Of a stretch of DNA of 42,344 bases, positions 1-9,032 are shown piece after piece. The translations under genes were made by a program, and so were the position numbers. Under the pieces are notes generated by a model, which saw nothing but the letters and a program-made list of their open reading frames with translations, made no database searches and was not told the DNA's origin. Origin of the DNA: Chloroflexota bacterium (GTDB taxonomy: Bacteria > Chloroflexota > Limnocylindria > Limnocylindrales > CSP1-4); the NCBI GenBank assembly GCA_003156975.1, contig PMIE01000088.1, forward strand, positions 1,893 to 44,236, read 5' to 3'. The stretch's first letter is position 1. Each line of letters begins with the position of its first letter.

Positions 1-1611
<1,611 letters not shown>

Positions 1612-1620
1612 GAGCTAAAT

Positions 1621-1682
1621 GTGCTCAGGTGAGCACGGTCTCAGAAGCCTCTCCTGCCGCCGGGCCGGAGAGGCTTCTTCGT
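1621..1682 (+). terminator. Tandem hairpins after glnN, likely terminator
   Basis: A short hairpin (GTGCTC/GAGCAC, 6 bp, 4-base loop, 1621-1636) is followed by a stronger one: AGAAGCCTCTCC (1643-1654) pairs perfectly with GGAGAGGCTTCT (1667-1678) around a 12-base loop, then TTCGTTG-like sequence. The stem sits 32 bases after the glnN stop and its symmetry could also stop transcription arriving from the opposite strand gene that ends at 1729. The T-run is weak. Confidence 0.75.
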
Positions 1683-1728
1683 TGTGGAGTGGCCGGCTCC
1701 GCCCCGGCGCCGTCACGGCCCCGCGCCG

Positions 1729-2925
1729 CTACTTCGCCGCGCCGACCGCCCGCGCCGCGTTCAGGCCCAGCTCGAAGTCCTCGCGCAGATCCTCGACGTC
1801 CTCCAGCCCCACCGAGCATCGCAGCAGCCCGGGGGCGATGCCGGTCGCGGCGAGCGCAACCTCGTCCAGCTGCCGATGGGTGGTTGAGGGCGGATGCGTT
1901 GTGATCGTCCGCACCGCGCCGAGCGAGGCGGTCCGCTCCGCGATGCGCATTGCGTCCAGGAATGCGCGGCCGGCCTCACGCCCGCCGCTCAGCTCGAAGG
2001 CGAGCATGCCGCCGAAAACGTCCAGTTGCCGGCGGGCCACTTCATGTCCCGGGTCGTCCGGTAGCCCCGGGTAGTAGACCCGCTCGACGCCATCCTGACC
2101 GGTCAGCCACGCCGCCAGATCCAGGGCGGTCTCGCTGTGGCGCTCCATCCGCAGCGCGAGGGTGGGCAGGCCTCGCAGAACGAGGAAGGCGGCGAGTGGC
2201 GCAAGGGCCCCGCCCACGTCCACCAGGATCGGGCGCAGAGCGTCGATCCGCTGGTGGCTCCCGACCACGACCCCCGCCAGAACGTCGGCGTGGCCGGAAA
2301 GGTATTTCGTGGCCGAGTGCATGACCAGGTCCGCGCCCCACTCGATTGGCCGGCACGCATACGGCGACGCAAACGTGTTGTCGACCAGGAGCAGCGCCCC
2401 TCGGGCATGGGCGATCCCGGCCAGCGCGCCGATGTCGGAGACGACAATCGTTGGGTTCGAGACCGTCTCGACATACAGCACCGGCGCCCCGGTCCGGGCC
2501 AGGGCCGCATCGACAGCGGCAAGATCCGTCGGGTCCACGAACACGGTCGAGATGCCGAGCCCCGCCAGAACCCGGGCCAGGAGATCGCGCGTGGTGCCGT
2601 ACAGCGCCTGGGTTGCCACGACCGTCTGCCCGGCGTGGACGTTGGACACGATCGCGGCGTGGATGGCGGCCATGCCGGTTGCGAAACTCAGACCCGATTC
2701 GGCGCCCTCCAGGTCCGCGATCGCGGCCGCCAGCGCGGCGGTCGTTGGATTGTCGATGCGACTGTAGGCATATCCGGACCGGGCGCCGGTGAGGACCTCA
2801 CCGAGCTCGGCGGCGTCGTCCGCGGAGAAGGCGGCCGCCTGGTAGATCGGGACTGCCGACGGAGTCTGGGCGACCTCGGGTGAGTGAGTAGCGGCCAGGA
2901 TCGCACGGGTCGAGAAGCGTGCCAT
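1729..2925 (-). CDS. Trans-sulfuration family PLP enzyme (cystathionine gamma-synthase/lyase or O-acetylhomoserine sulfhydrylase type)
   Basis: A 398-residue Cys/Met-metabolism PLP-dependent enzyme, the usual length for the family. Visible motifs: YSRIDNPT (about 54-61), the pyridine-stacking Tyr in ALYGTT (Y109), Asp in LLVDNTFASP (D182), and the Schiff-base lysine in HSATKYLSGH (K207). The residue after the stacking Tyr-Gly is Thr rather than the Cys characteristic of methionine gamma-lyase, which argues against that activity. Sequence alone does not separate cystathionine gamma-synthase, cystathionine gamma-lyase and O-acetylhomoserine sulfhydrylase, so no symbol is given. The start is ATG with no Shine-Dalgarno; a TAGCAT hexamer ends 6 bases before it, suggesting a leaderless mRNA. 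It stands alone, 53 bases downstream of the diguanylate cyclase gene. Confidence 0.9.
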   Translation of the reverse strand: MARFSTRAILAATHSPEVAQTPSAVPIYQAAAFSADDAAELGEVLTGARSGYAYSRIDNPTTAALAAAIADLEGAESGLSFATGMAAIHAAIVSNVHAGQTVVATQALYGTTRDLLARVLAGLGISTVFVDPTDLAAVDAALARTGAPVLYVETVSNPTIVVSDIGALAGIAHARGALLLVDNTFASPYACRPIEWGADLVMHSATKYLSGHADVLAGVVVGSHQRIDALRPILVDVGGALAPLAAFLVLRGLPTLALRMERHSETALDLAAWLTGQDGVERVYYPGLPDDPGHEVARRQLDVFGGMLAFELSGGREAGRAFLDAMRIAERTASLGAVRTITTHPPSTTHRQLDEVALAATGIAPGLLRCSVGLEDVEDLREDFELGLNAARAVGAAK

Positions 2926-2937
2926 CGGCAGATGCTA
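2926..2937 (-). promoter_or_regulatory. Putative leaderless -10 element of the PLP enzyme gene
   Basis: On the minus strand TAGCAT (2937-2932) is followed by exactly six bases (CTGCCG) and then the ATG. There is no Shine-Dalgarno. The string TAGCATCTGCCGATGGC is almost the same as that at the galK-like start (TAGCATCTGTCGATGGC). No -35 match is obvious. Confidence 0.55.
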
Positions 2938-2978
2938 CTTGATGCCGCAGCGGGGCGCGGCGGGTGGGACTCGAGTTT

Positions 2979-4517
2979 CTAGTGTCGCCGGTGCTCGTCT
3001 TGCCGTTGGTCGTCCTGGCGGTCGCCCCACCGATCGCCCCATCGGTCGGGCCATCGGCTGCCTCGCCGCTCGCCTCGCCCCTCGCCCTGCCGGTCGTCGA
3101 GCTGGCGCGGCAGCGGTCTGAAGCCGGGGACGATGACCTCTTTCCGGCGTGAGACAGACGCTGCCTGGGCCAGGTCGCCGGGTTCCGCATAGCCGACGAC
3201 TCGGTTCTTGCCGAGGCTCTTCGACGAGTACATGGCCTCATCCGCCGCGATCATCAGCTCATCCGCGGTCTGGCCGTCTTCGGGGAAGCAGACGACGCCG
3301 ATGGATATGGACGTGGCGATTCCGAGGATGCTCGGCTCAACGACCAGTTCGCTGACCATCTGACGGATCTTGTCGGCCACCACGTACGCGCCGGTCGAGT
3401 CTGTCTCGGGCAGCAGCGCCACGAATTCGTCGCCACCGTAGCGGGCGGCGACATCGATCCTGCGCAGACCTCCACGGATCAACTGCGCGACGCCGCGGAT
3501 GACCACGTCGCCCTGGTAGTGGCCATAGCGGTCGTTGATGGATTTGAGCCCGTCCAGGTCCATCAACAGCAGGCAGAAGCCTCGTCGGAACCGCCGACTT
3601 CGCTGGATTTCATGCTCAACGGCGTTGAAGAAGTAGCCGCGGTTGAACAGGTCCGTCAGCGAATCGACGGTCGAAAGACGGATGGCCGCCTCCCTGGTTC
3701 TGCGCTGAACTCGAGCGACGATCGTGCCCAGGTAGGCCAACAGGCAAAGGGCGAGGAGGCTGATCGCAATGCGATCTATCACATCGCGAATGACGGCCGA
3801 GTCCATCGGCCCGGCGACGGCAACGACGGCATGTGCCACCGCAGTCTCGATGCCGAGGATGAGCGTCACCCGAGGGGTGGCGACGAGCGCCGCGCCGCCG
3901 ACCAGCAGCGCAAACAGGAAGAAGAAGGGGCTCGACGAGTAGCCGGTTAGCAGGTCCAGCAACGTCAAGAAGACGATCGCGCCGCTTCCTTCGATCACTA
4001 CGCGTGCCGTTCTCAGCTTTGTCGGCGACATCAGTTCGTGGACGACCAGGACGAAGGCACCGGTCAGGATCAGCGCGGCGGTGGTCTCTGGTCGGGTCGG
4101 CTGCCAGAGCTGGCCGATCAGGGCGACCGCCAGAGAGATCAAGATGAACGACCAGGCCAGGATCCGGACCACTCTGTTGTACGCGTTCACGGCAAAGCTG
4201 CCGCGAAGCACTTCCTCCAGCCCGTCCAGCCCGTCGGCGGCGAGGCGCGAGCCGTCGGCGGCGGGGAGCGGGCCGCCTCGCGCGAGCTGGTCCGCCCGCT
4301 CCGATGGGTTGGGGTTGCGGGCAAGCACTCGATCGGTTGGCTGGAACTTGAGGAAGTCGAGCGGGTCACGACTTGCCGCTGCTCCGCCACCGGCATTCGG
4401 AACGCGGCTATTGCGCCGCCCTCTGCCCAGCAGGGAGATCGACAACCATCCGGCCACGGCAACGACGATGCCGGTGTCCGCTGTGAGGACTACAACGAGA
4501 GGTTCCATAGCAAACAT
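2979..4517 (-). CDS. Membrane-bound diguanylate cyclase (GGDEF)
   Basis: A 512-residue protein expected to make cyclic di-GMP from two GTP. The N-terminal half has a membrane segment at about 7-30, a soluble linker, then roughly six more hydrophobic segments between about 115 and 267, a polytopic sensor of no named family that I recognise. The GGDEF domain follows: MDLDGLKSINDRYGH (metal and guanine binding, about 319-333), an intact RxxD inhibitory site (R352/D355) and an intact GGDEF at 361-365, so it should be active and product-inhibited. There is no EAL or HD-GYP domain. The last 50 residues after the catalytic fold are an odd hydrophilic tail rich in Arg, Asp, Trp and Gly with near-repeats of RWGD. 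Start choice is uncertain: M1 at 4517 and M4 at 4508 both lack a good ribosome site. Confidence 0.93.
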   Translation of the reverse strand: MFAMEPLVVVLTADTGIVVAVAGWLSISLLGRGRRNSRVPNAGGGAAASRDPLDFLKFQPTDRVLARNPNPSERADQLARGGPLPAADGSRLAADGLDGLEEVLRGSFAVNAYNRVVRILAWSFILISLAVALIGQLWQPTRPETTAALILTGAFVLVVHELMSPTKLRTARVVIEGSGAIVFLTLLDLLTGYSSSPFFFLFALLVGGAALVATPRVTLILGIETAVAHAVVAVAGPMDSAVIRDVIDRIAISLLALCLLAYLGTIVARVQRRTREAAIRLSTVDSLTDLFNRGYFFNAVEHEIQRSRRFRRGFCLLLMDLDGLKSINDRYGHYQGDVVIRGVAQLIRGGLRRIDVAARYGGDEFVALLPETDSTGAYVVADKIRQMVSELVVEPSILGIATSISIGVVCFPEDGQTADELMIAADEAMYSSKSLGKNRVVGYAEPGDLAQAASVSRRKEVIVPGFRPLPRQLDDRQGEGRGERRGSRWPDRWGDRWGDRQDDQRQDEHRRH

Positions 4518-4746
4518 GGCCCCGGCATGAGCTCGACTCGCGTGTCAGCGCTGCTACCCAGGGACATGTTATTACCACGCGGCGGTCCGGAGATAGCAAT
4601 GTTCTGCGTTGTTGTTCGGACGCGCCGATCCGCCCTCCTCTCCAGCGTGCTGTGGGGTGGTTTGCGGCCGATTGGTGTACTTGCCGCCACGAGGCCCTGC
4701 GTGATGCCGTATGGCGCGAGCGGCAGCCGGAGAAGGAGAGGGGCGC

Positions 4747-4752
4747 TAGCAT
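4747..4752 (+). promoter_or_regulatory. Putative leaderless -10 element of the galK-like gene
   Basis: TAGCAT at 4747-4752 is followed by six bases (CTGTCG) and the ATG at 4759. A purine-rich GGAGAAGGAGAGG lies at about 4729-4741, but its spacing to the ATG is about 15 bases or more, too far for an ordinary Shine-Dalgarno, so leaderless initiation explains the layout better. Confidence 0.55.
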
Positions 4753-4758
4753 CTGTCG

Positions 4759-5961
4759 ATGGCGAACACCACCCCCGATCGCGATCGAATAGCGATGCTC
4801 TCTGGCGCCCTGGACCGGGCGTACGGCCCGGCGGCTGTTTCGGCGCCCGTGGAGATCGTGCGGGCTCCCGGCTGGGTGAACCTGATCGGCGATCATCTCG
4901 ACTACAACGAAGGGTTCATGCTGCCGGTCGCCATCGAGATGGACACCTGGATTGCATTCCGCCGGCGTCGGGATGGCCGCGTCCGGGTCGTTTCGCGCCA
5001 CTCACCCGAGGCCGGCTCGTTCCAGATTGACGGGGTCGAACCCGCCCGCGATGGCGGCGCTGGTCGCTGGAGCGACTACGTTGCCGGCATGGCATGGTCG
5101 CTGCGCAAAGCGGCGATCCCCATATACGGCTTTGACGGCGTTGTGGATACCACGATCCCGCTCGGGTCCGGCCTTTCCGCGTCGGCGGCCCTGGAACTGG
5201 CCTCGGCTCTGGCTCTGCTGGACGGCAGCCGTGTCATGGCGCCGCCTTCGCTGGCGGCCCTGGCCCAGCGCGCGGAGCGCGAATTCGTCGGTCTCGACTG
5301 CGGGATCGTGGACCAGCTTGCGAGCGCCGCCGGTCGCGAAGGCAAGGCGATGCTGCTCGATTGCCGGTCGCTCGATACACGCCAGGTCGCGCTGCCGTTC
5401 GGAGTTCGAGTCGTGATCTGCGACACGGGAGAGAAGCCCGAACGGCGCGCCTCGGCACACAACGCGCGCCGCGCCGAGTGCGCCAGGGCCGTGGCTCTCC
5501 TGGCCGAGCGCATGCCCGGCCTATGCTCGTTGCGCGATCTGGACGCGGGCTCGCTGCGGCGCTACCGCGCCATCCTTCCGGAGAACGTGGCTGCTCGAGC
5601 CGAACACGTGGTATCCGAGAACGGGCGAGTCCTGGCCGCGGCCACGGCCCTCGAAGCGGGCGACTTGGACGAGCTGAGCCGCATCTTCGCCCAGTCGCAT
5701 GCGTCGTCGCGGGACCTCTATGCGATCAGCTCTCCGGCGCTCGACACCATGGTCGAGATAGCGCGATCCATTCCCGGTGTCGTCGCGGCGCGCATGACCG
5801 GCCTCGGCTTTGGCGGCTGCACGGTGAACCTGGTTCTGGCGGATGCGGTGCCGGCGCTCAAAGTGGCGGTCGGCCGCGAGTACGACCGCCGGACCGGGCT
5901 GCGGGGCCGCGTCTACCCGGTGGCGATCGTCGACGGAGCGGGGCCGATCGCGACCGATTGA
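4759..5961 (+). CDS. galK: Galactokinase-like GHMP sugar kinase
   Basis: A 400-residue cytoplasmic kinase expected to phosphorylate galactose (or a related sugar) at C1 with ATP, first step of the Leloir pathway. Three GHMP motifs are visible: the galactokinase signature region PGWVNLIGDHLDYNEG (38-52), the ATP loop PLGSGLSASAALE (134-146) and MTGLGFGGCTVNL near the C-terminus. The catalytic-base Asp is present in GLDCGIVDQ (D185). Odd points: the Arg of the family motif GR-NLIGEH is Trp here (W39), and the Glu-His-Thr is Asp-His-Leu. Those are at the sugar/phosphate site, so a related substrate such as another hexose or uronic acid is possible. No galT, galE or transporter is adjacent. The only neighbour of similar purpose is the convergent beta-glucosidase. 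Confidence 0.82.
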   Translation: MANTTPDRDRIAMLSGALDRAYGPAAVSAPVEIVRAPGWVNLIGDHLDYNEGFMLPVAIEMDTWIAFRRRRDGRVRVVSRHSPEAGSFQIDGVEPARDGGAGRWSDYVAGMAWSLRKAAIPIYGFDGVVDTTIPLGSGLSASAALELASALALLDGSRVMAPPSLAALAQRAEREFVGLDCGIVDQLASAAGREGKAMLLDCRSLDTRQVALPFGVRVVICDTGEKPERRASAHNARRAECARAVALLAERMPGLCSLRDLDAGSLRRYRAILPENVAARAEHVVSENGRVLAAATALEAGDLDELSRIFAQSHASSRDLYAISSPALDTMVEIARSIPGVVAARMTGLGFGGCTVNLVLADAVPALKVAVGREYDRRTGLRGRVYPVAIVDGAGPIATD

Positions 5962-6208
5962 CCCGGTCAGCCGTCAGAGCGGTCGGTTGGCTCCGGCCAA
6001 TCGCCCAGGCAGGAACGTCACGGCGGCGTCGGGCGCGCGATTCCGTGGCACGGCTTCGCCAGGTGGGGGATCGGCCGGGTCATCCCAACGACGGAGTCTT
6101 CTGGGAACGGCTTTCTCATCATTTGCCATACGTTTGGGTATTGTGGACCGACCGGGACGGGCGTACGGTGATCTGGTCTCATCCGCGCCCGGGTTCTCTG
6201 GAGGCAAG
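5962..6208. other. Intergenic stretch after galK
   Basis: No convincing gene. An imperfect 8-bp hairpin (CGGTTGGC/GCCAATCG, one G-T pair, 5984-6003, loop TCCG) follows the galK stop and may help end its transcription, without a T-run. Bases 6105-6145 are distinctly less GC-rich than their surroundings and could hold a promoter for the small open frame that follows, but I find no well-spaced -35/-10 pair. Confidence 0.4.
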
Positions 6209-6370
6209 ATGCAGGCGGCGATGGCGGCCACAGGTTCGCGACTTATTCGCGGTGAGGGCGGGGCACTCCCGTTCACGGCCGTTCCGACTCGCACGGCATT
6301 CAACCTCGAATGGAGACCTCGCGCCGGAAACCTCAGCGGTGACACTCGCGCCGGCAAATCCGCGCGGTAG
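6209..6370 (+). CDS. Possible small protein (53 residues)
   Basis: An ATG at 6209 follows a strong Shine-Dalgarno (GGAGGCAAG, ending next to the start) and opens 53 codons to a TAG at 6368. The product (start MQAAMAATGSRL) is Arg- and Ala-rich with no membrane segment or known motif. The frame continues open upstream into the galK end, so the ORF itself is not significant; the case rests on the ribosome site, on a less GC-rich promoter-like region before it and on the hairpin after it. Could easily be chance in such GC-rich DNA. Confidence 0.3.
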   Translation: MQAAMAATGSRLIRGEGGALPFTAVPTRTAFNLEWRPRAGNLSGDTRAGKSAR

Positions 6371-6404
6371 GGGTTGTCGCCCCTGCCGCAATGGAAGACG
6401 CCGG

Positions 6405-6427
6405 GACCGGCGCCTTGTGCGCCGGTC
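6405..6427. terminator. Symmetric hairpin between convergent transcription units
   Basis: GACCGGCGC (6405-6413) and GCGCCGGTC (6419-6427) form a perfect 9-bp stem with a 5-base loop, five bases beyond the beta-glucosidase stop codon and downstream of the galK side. It can work on both strands; neither side carries a clear T-run. Confidence 0.6.
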
Positions 6428-6432
6428 TTGTG

Positions 6433-7731
6433 CTATCTGGGGGTCGCCGACCGCTCGGTGGCCGCAAGCTTGTTGGCCCGGGCAATCCCGCCGAGGTATG
6501 CCGCCGACGGCTTGGGGGAGCGGACCTGCGTCGTGCGGTCCACGGCGATGAGGCCGAACTGCATTGCATAGCCGCTGGCCCACTCGAAGTTGTCGAATGC
6601 GCTCCAGTGGATATAGCCGCGCAGTGGTATGCCGTCGCCGATCACGGCGCGCAGGGCCTTGAGGCCGACGTCGATGAACTCGCAGCGCTCCTCGTCGTTG
6701 GCCGTCGCGACGCCGTGCTCCGTGACCACGATCGGCTTGCCGGGCAGAACCTCCGCGACTCTGCGAACCGTTGCGGCGACGGCTTCCGGCCGGTACTCGT
6801 AGCCCATCTGAGTGCGGCGAATTCCTTTCCGAGGGTCCACCGTGGGATCCTTCGCTCGGCCGCCGATCGTCGTGGACACCACCAGGTTCTCGATTGGCGG
6901 CACCGCGAGAGCCGCCCTGGTCAGCCAGGCGAGTGGTCGTGGCAGATCCAGTCGGGTGCGGCTGTAGGTCTGGACGCCGACGAAGTCGTCCTCTTTCGAA
7001 GCTTCGAGGAAGACGTCTTCTCCCATTCGGCGCGCATACTCCATCGCCGGTCGACCGCCCGCGTTTGATTCCCATTCCTGCATCGAATGGGTCTGGCCGA
7101 CATGGGCGCTCGGCCTGAGTTCCTTGACGGCCGCCAGAGCGCGGCGATGTCCCTCGATCAGCCCGCGCGTCGCGCGTCGCCAGTTGGCCAGCCCGTGTGT
7201 TCCCGGGGGGAAACCGAGGGCGCCGAGATAGCCGCCGAAAGCCACGACACCGGGCTCGTTGATCGTGCAGTACCAATCGACAGTGTCGCCGAGTGCCTCG
7301 ACGACGCGCCGCACGTAGCGCTCGAAGAGCACGGGCGTGGCATCTGACAGCCAGCCGCCCTTTGCGGCCACCCACGCCGGCAGCGTGAAGTGGTTCAGCG
7401 TGACCATCGGGATCAGATTGCTGCCGCGGACCGCGGCGACCATGGCTCGGTAGTGGTCCAGTTGGGCGGCGTCGAAGGTGCCTTCACTCGGCTCGATGCG
7501 GGCCCACTCCACCGAGAAGCGGTACGTGTTGAAGCCGAGGCCGGCGAGCAGGGCGATGTCGCCGGGGTAGCGGTTGTAGTGGTCGATTGCAGTGCCACTG
7601 GGCTCCTTGCAGGGAGTGCCGGATCGCAACTCCCACTCCCACCAGTCGCTGTTCGAATTGCCGCCCTCCACCTGATGCGCGGCGGTGGCAGTTCCCCAGA
7701 GAAACCCGGTCGGAAAGGCGAGATCGCTCAT
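6433..7731 (-). CDS. GH1 family beta-glucosidase/beta-glycosidase
   Basis: A 432-residue retaining beta-glycosidase with the whole GH1 barrel. The N-terminus has FPTGFLWGTATAAHQVEG (6-23), with the Gln and His that bind the sugar. The acid/base Glu is in TINEP (E159) and the nucleophile Glu in VTEHG (E338); YIHWSAFDNFEWASGY (373-388) is the conserved aglycone/sugar-binding block. No signal peptide, so it acts on imported beta-glucosides or beta-galactosides in the cytoplasm. The exact sugar specificity cannot be read from the sequence. ATG at 7731 has no Shine-Dalgarno; TATCCT ends six bases upstream. The gene converges on the galK-like gene, a natural partner if it releases galactose, but that link is inference. 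Confidence 0.94.
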   Translation of the reverse strand: MSDLAFPTGFLWGTATAAHQVEGGNSNSDWWEWELRSGTPCKEPSGTAIDHYNRYPGDIALLAGLGFNTYRFSVEWARIEPSEGTFDAAQLDHYRAMVAAVRGSNLIPMVTLNHFTLPAWVAAKGGWLSDATPVLFERYVRRVVEALGDTVDWYCTINEPGVVAFGGYLGALGFPPGTHGLANWRRATRGLIEGHRRALAAVKELRPSAHVGQTHSMQEWESNAGGRPAMEYARRMGEDVFLEASKEDDFVGVQTYSRTRLDLPRPLAWLTRAALAVPPIENLVVSTTIGGRAKDPTVDPRKGIRRTQMGYEYRPEAVAATVRRVAEVLPGKPIVVTEHGVATANDEERCEFIDVGLKALRAVIGDGIPLRGYIHWSAFDNFEWASGYAMQFGLIAVDRTTQVRSPKPSAAYLGGIARANKLAATERSATPR

Positions 7732-7743
7732 GCGTCGAGGATA
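7732..7743 (-). promoter_or_regulatory. Putative leaderless -10 element of the GH1 gene
   Basis: Minus-strand TATCCT (7743-7738), six bases (CGACGC), then ATG at 7731. Same geometry as at four other genes in the window. No recognisable -35. Confidence 0.5.
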
Positions 7744-8175
7744 GCGTTCCAGTGTTGGCGCCGCCGTCCCAGGGCCGGGGCTGCCGGCGAGACGCGCGGC
7801 GATTGCTCGACGCTGTGGCTCTCGCCGCGCCGGCCGACGAGTACTGGGGCGCGCGCGCCTTATCTTGCCGAACTTGCGTCACGTGAAAGTTGGTGAGGCG
7901 GAGAGCTTCGGCTGGACCGCCCAGTAGCTTGTGCGAGCGGAGTTCACGCTTGGCCGGACTCTGTGCGGCTCGCCGGAAGGCGGTCTGGGCATTCATGGGC
8001 GACGCAGACCCAACCTGACTTTCATGCCAGGCAAGTTTGACCGATTGCTTGCCGTGCCAGGCCTGCGGGGCCTGCCGAACGTGGCTGCGCCCGCCCGATC
8101 ATGGCCGTCAAGTGGGCGATCGCCTGGACCTCGTACCTGCCTCGATCCAAGTAGCAGGCGCCGGACCGCGGCGAA
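7744..8175. other. Gene-free stretch between GH1 and tRNA-Pro
   Basis: I see no gene here. Open frames exist on both strands (a plus-strand one at 7931-8209 and a minus-strand one at 7484-7996), but they are Arg/Pro/Ala/Ser-rich, lack ribosome sites and look like GC-rich noise. There is one short inverted repeat (GGCAAG/CTTGCC near 8031-8055). Confidence 0.5.
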
Positions 8176-8195
8176 CCGCGGCGGACGCGCCGCGG
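8176..8195 (-). terminator. GC-rich hairpin just downstream of tRNA-Pro
   Basis: CCGCGGCG (8176-8183) pairs perfectly with CGCCGCGG (8188-8195) around a 4-base loop, 21 bases past the tRNA 3' end on the minus strand. The following bases on the minus strand begin TTCG, without a T-run, so termination is only likely. Confidence 0.45.
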
Positions 8196-8216
8196 CTAAG
8201 CAAGGGTAAGAGGGAA

Positions 8217-8292
8217 TGGTCGGGGTGGCGGGACTCGAACCCACGATCTCGTGCTCCCAAAGCACGCGCCTTACCAACTAGGCCACACCCCG
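8217..8292 (-). tRNA. tRNA-Pro(TGG) with encoded CCA
   Basis: The minus strand folds into a full cloverleaf: acceptor CGGGGTG/CACCCCG, D-stem GCCT/AGGC, anticodon stem CGTGC/GCACG with loop TTTGGGA, T-stem GTGGG/CCCGC with loop TTCGAGT. The anticodon TGG is at 8257-8259, reading the proline codon CCA (and CCG by wobble). Discriminator base A73 (8220) is followed by an encoded CCA (8219-8217). No neighbouring tRNA is visible. Confidence 0.97.
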
Positions 8293-8339
8293 AGTGGAGT
8301 GAATGATACGCGGCGGCTGCCGGGGCCGTGGACGGACCC

Positions 8340-9032
8340 TCAATCGCCGCCGGATGGAGTCGGCCCGTCGCTTGGTGGAGCGCCCCCGCATCCCATTGCC
8401 TGGTACTCGGTCTTCAATGCCGCCGGATCGCCGCGCTCTGCGCCGTCGACGACCTGCCGGTGCAAGTCCCGGATTCCCTGGTCCGTCAACCGCGGGTCGG
8501 TGAATGTGACCCAGTTCCTTGTCTTCTCGAGGCCCGCGAGAGCGGTGGTTGTCTGTGCCGCGTCGCCGCGGTTATGCCCGTCCAGCCAGTAGCCTTCCCA
8601 CATGCAAGCCGCGGCCATCTCGACCATCTGGCGGCCATACGGGTTGGAGTACATCACTCCGATGGTTGCACCGGGGTTATCGGGATCCGGGATCTCTTGC
8701 GCCGCATGCATCGGTGGCCAGGTTGCCCCAGGCGGAATCGGCGTGACGGCCCTGGCGTCTGCCATTTCGTTGTCCACTTGAGTGGCGTCTTCGTCGGTTC
8801 CGTAGAAGTCTCTGGCGACGACGCATCCGACGACGATTAGCAACGCCGCGGCCAGCAGCAGGCCGGTCCGTGTCCGACCGTGAGGCATGGCGAGGCGCGC
8901 ACGCCGCGGCGCAAGGGAGGGCCGGGCCGCGAACTCCGCGATGCGACCGTCGAGCTTTCGGGCTGTCTCGAGCGACATCGGCTCGGACAGCGCGTCCGCA
9001 ACCAGCCGATCGAACGGGGTATCAGCGTTCAT
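8340..9032 (-). CDS. Single-pass membrane protein, probable anti-sigma factor
   Basis: A 230-residue protein whose start ATG (9032) lies inside the end of the ECF sigma gene, an 11-base overlap that implies coupled translation. Residues 1-50 are a cytoplasmic helical segment (SLETARKLDGRIAEFAARP), 56-73 a single membrane segment, and the rest is extracytoplasmic with two Cys (in ACMWEG and MGCGGA). There is no HxxxCxxC zinc motif of the ZAS class. Gene order (sigma, then a one-pass membrane protein with a small cytoplasmic N-domain) is the classic ECF sigma/anti-sigma arrangement, so the role is inferred from context and topology, not from a recognised domain. The outer domain matches no family I can name. 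Confidence 0.6.
   Translation of the reverse strand: MNADTPFDRLVADALSEPMSLETARKLDGRIAEFAARPSLAPRRARLAMPHGRTRTGLLLAAALLIVVGCVVARDFYGTDEDATQVDNEMADARAVTPIPPGATWPPMHAAQEIPDPDNPGATIGVMYSNPYGRQMVEMAAACMWEGYWLDGHNRGDAAQTTTALAGLEKTRNWVTFTDPRLTDQGIRDLHRQVVDGAERGDPAALKTEYQAMGCGGAPPSDGPTPSGGD

Noticed and set aside
5974-6357. 127-residue minus-strand frame between galK and GH1
   Set aside because: Pro/Arg/Ala-rich, no ribosome site, no motif.
7484-7996. 170-residue minus-strand frame upstream of and overlapping the GH1 start
   Set aside because: Overlaps GH1 out of frame, no ribosome site, composition of noise.
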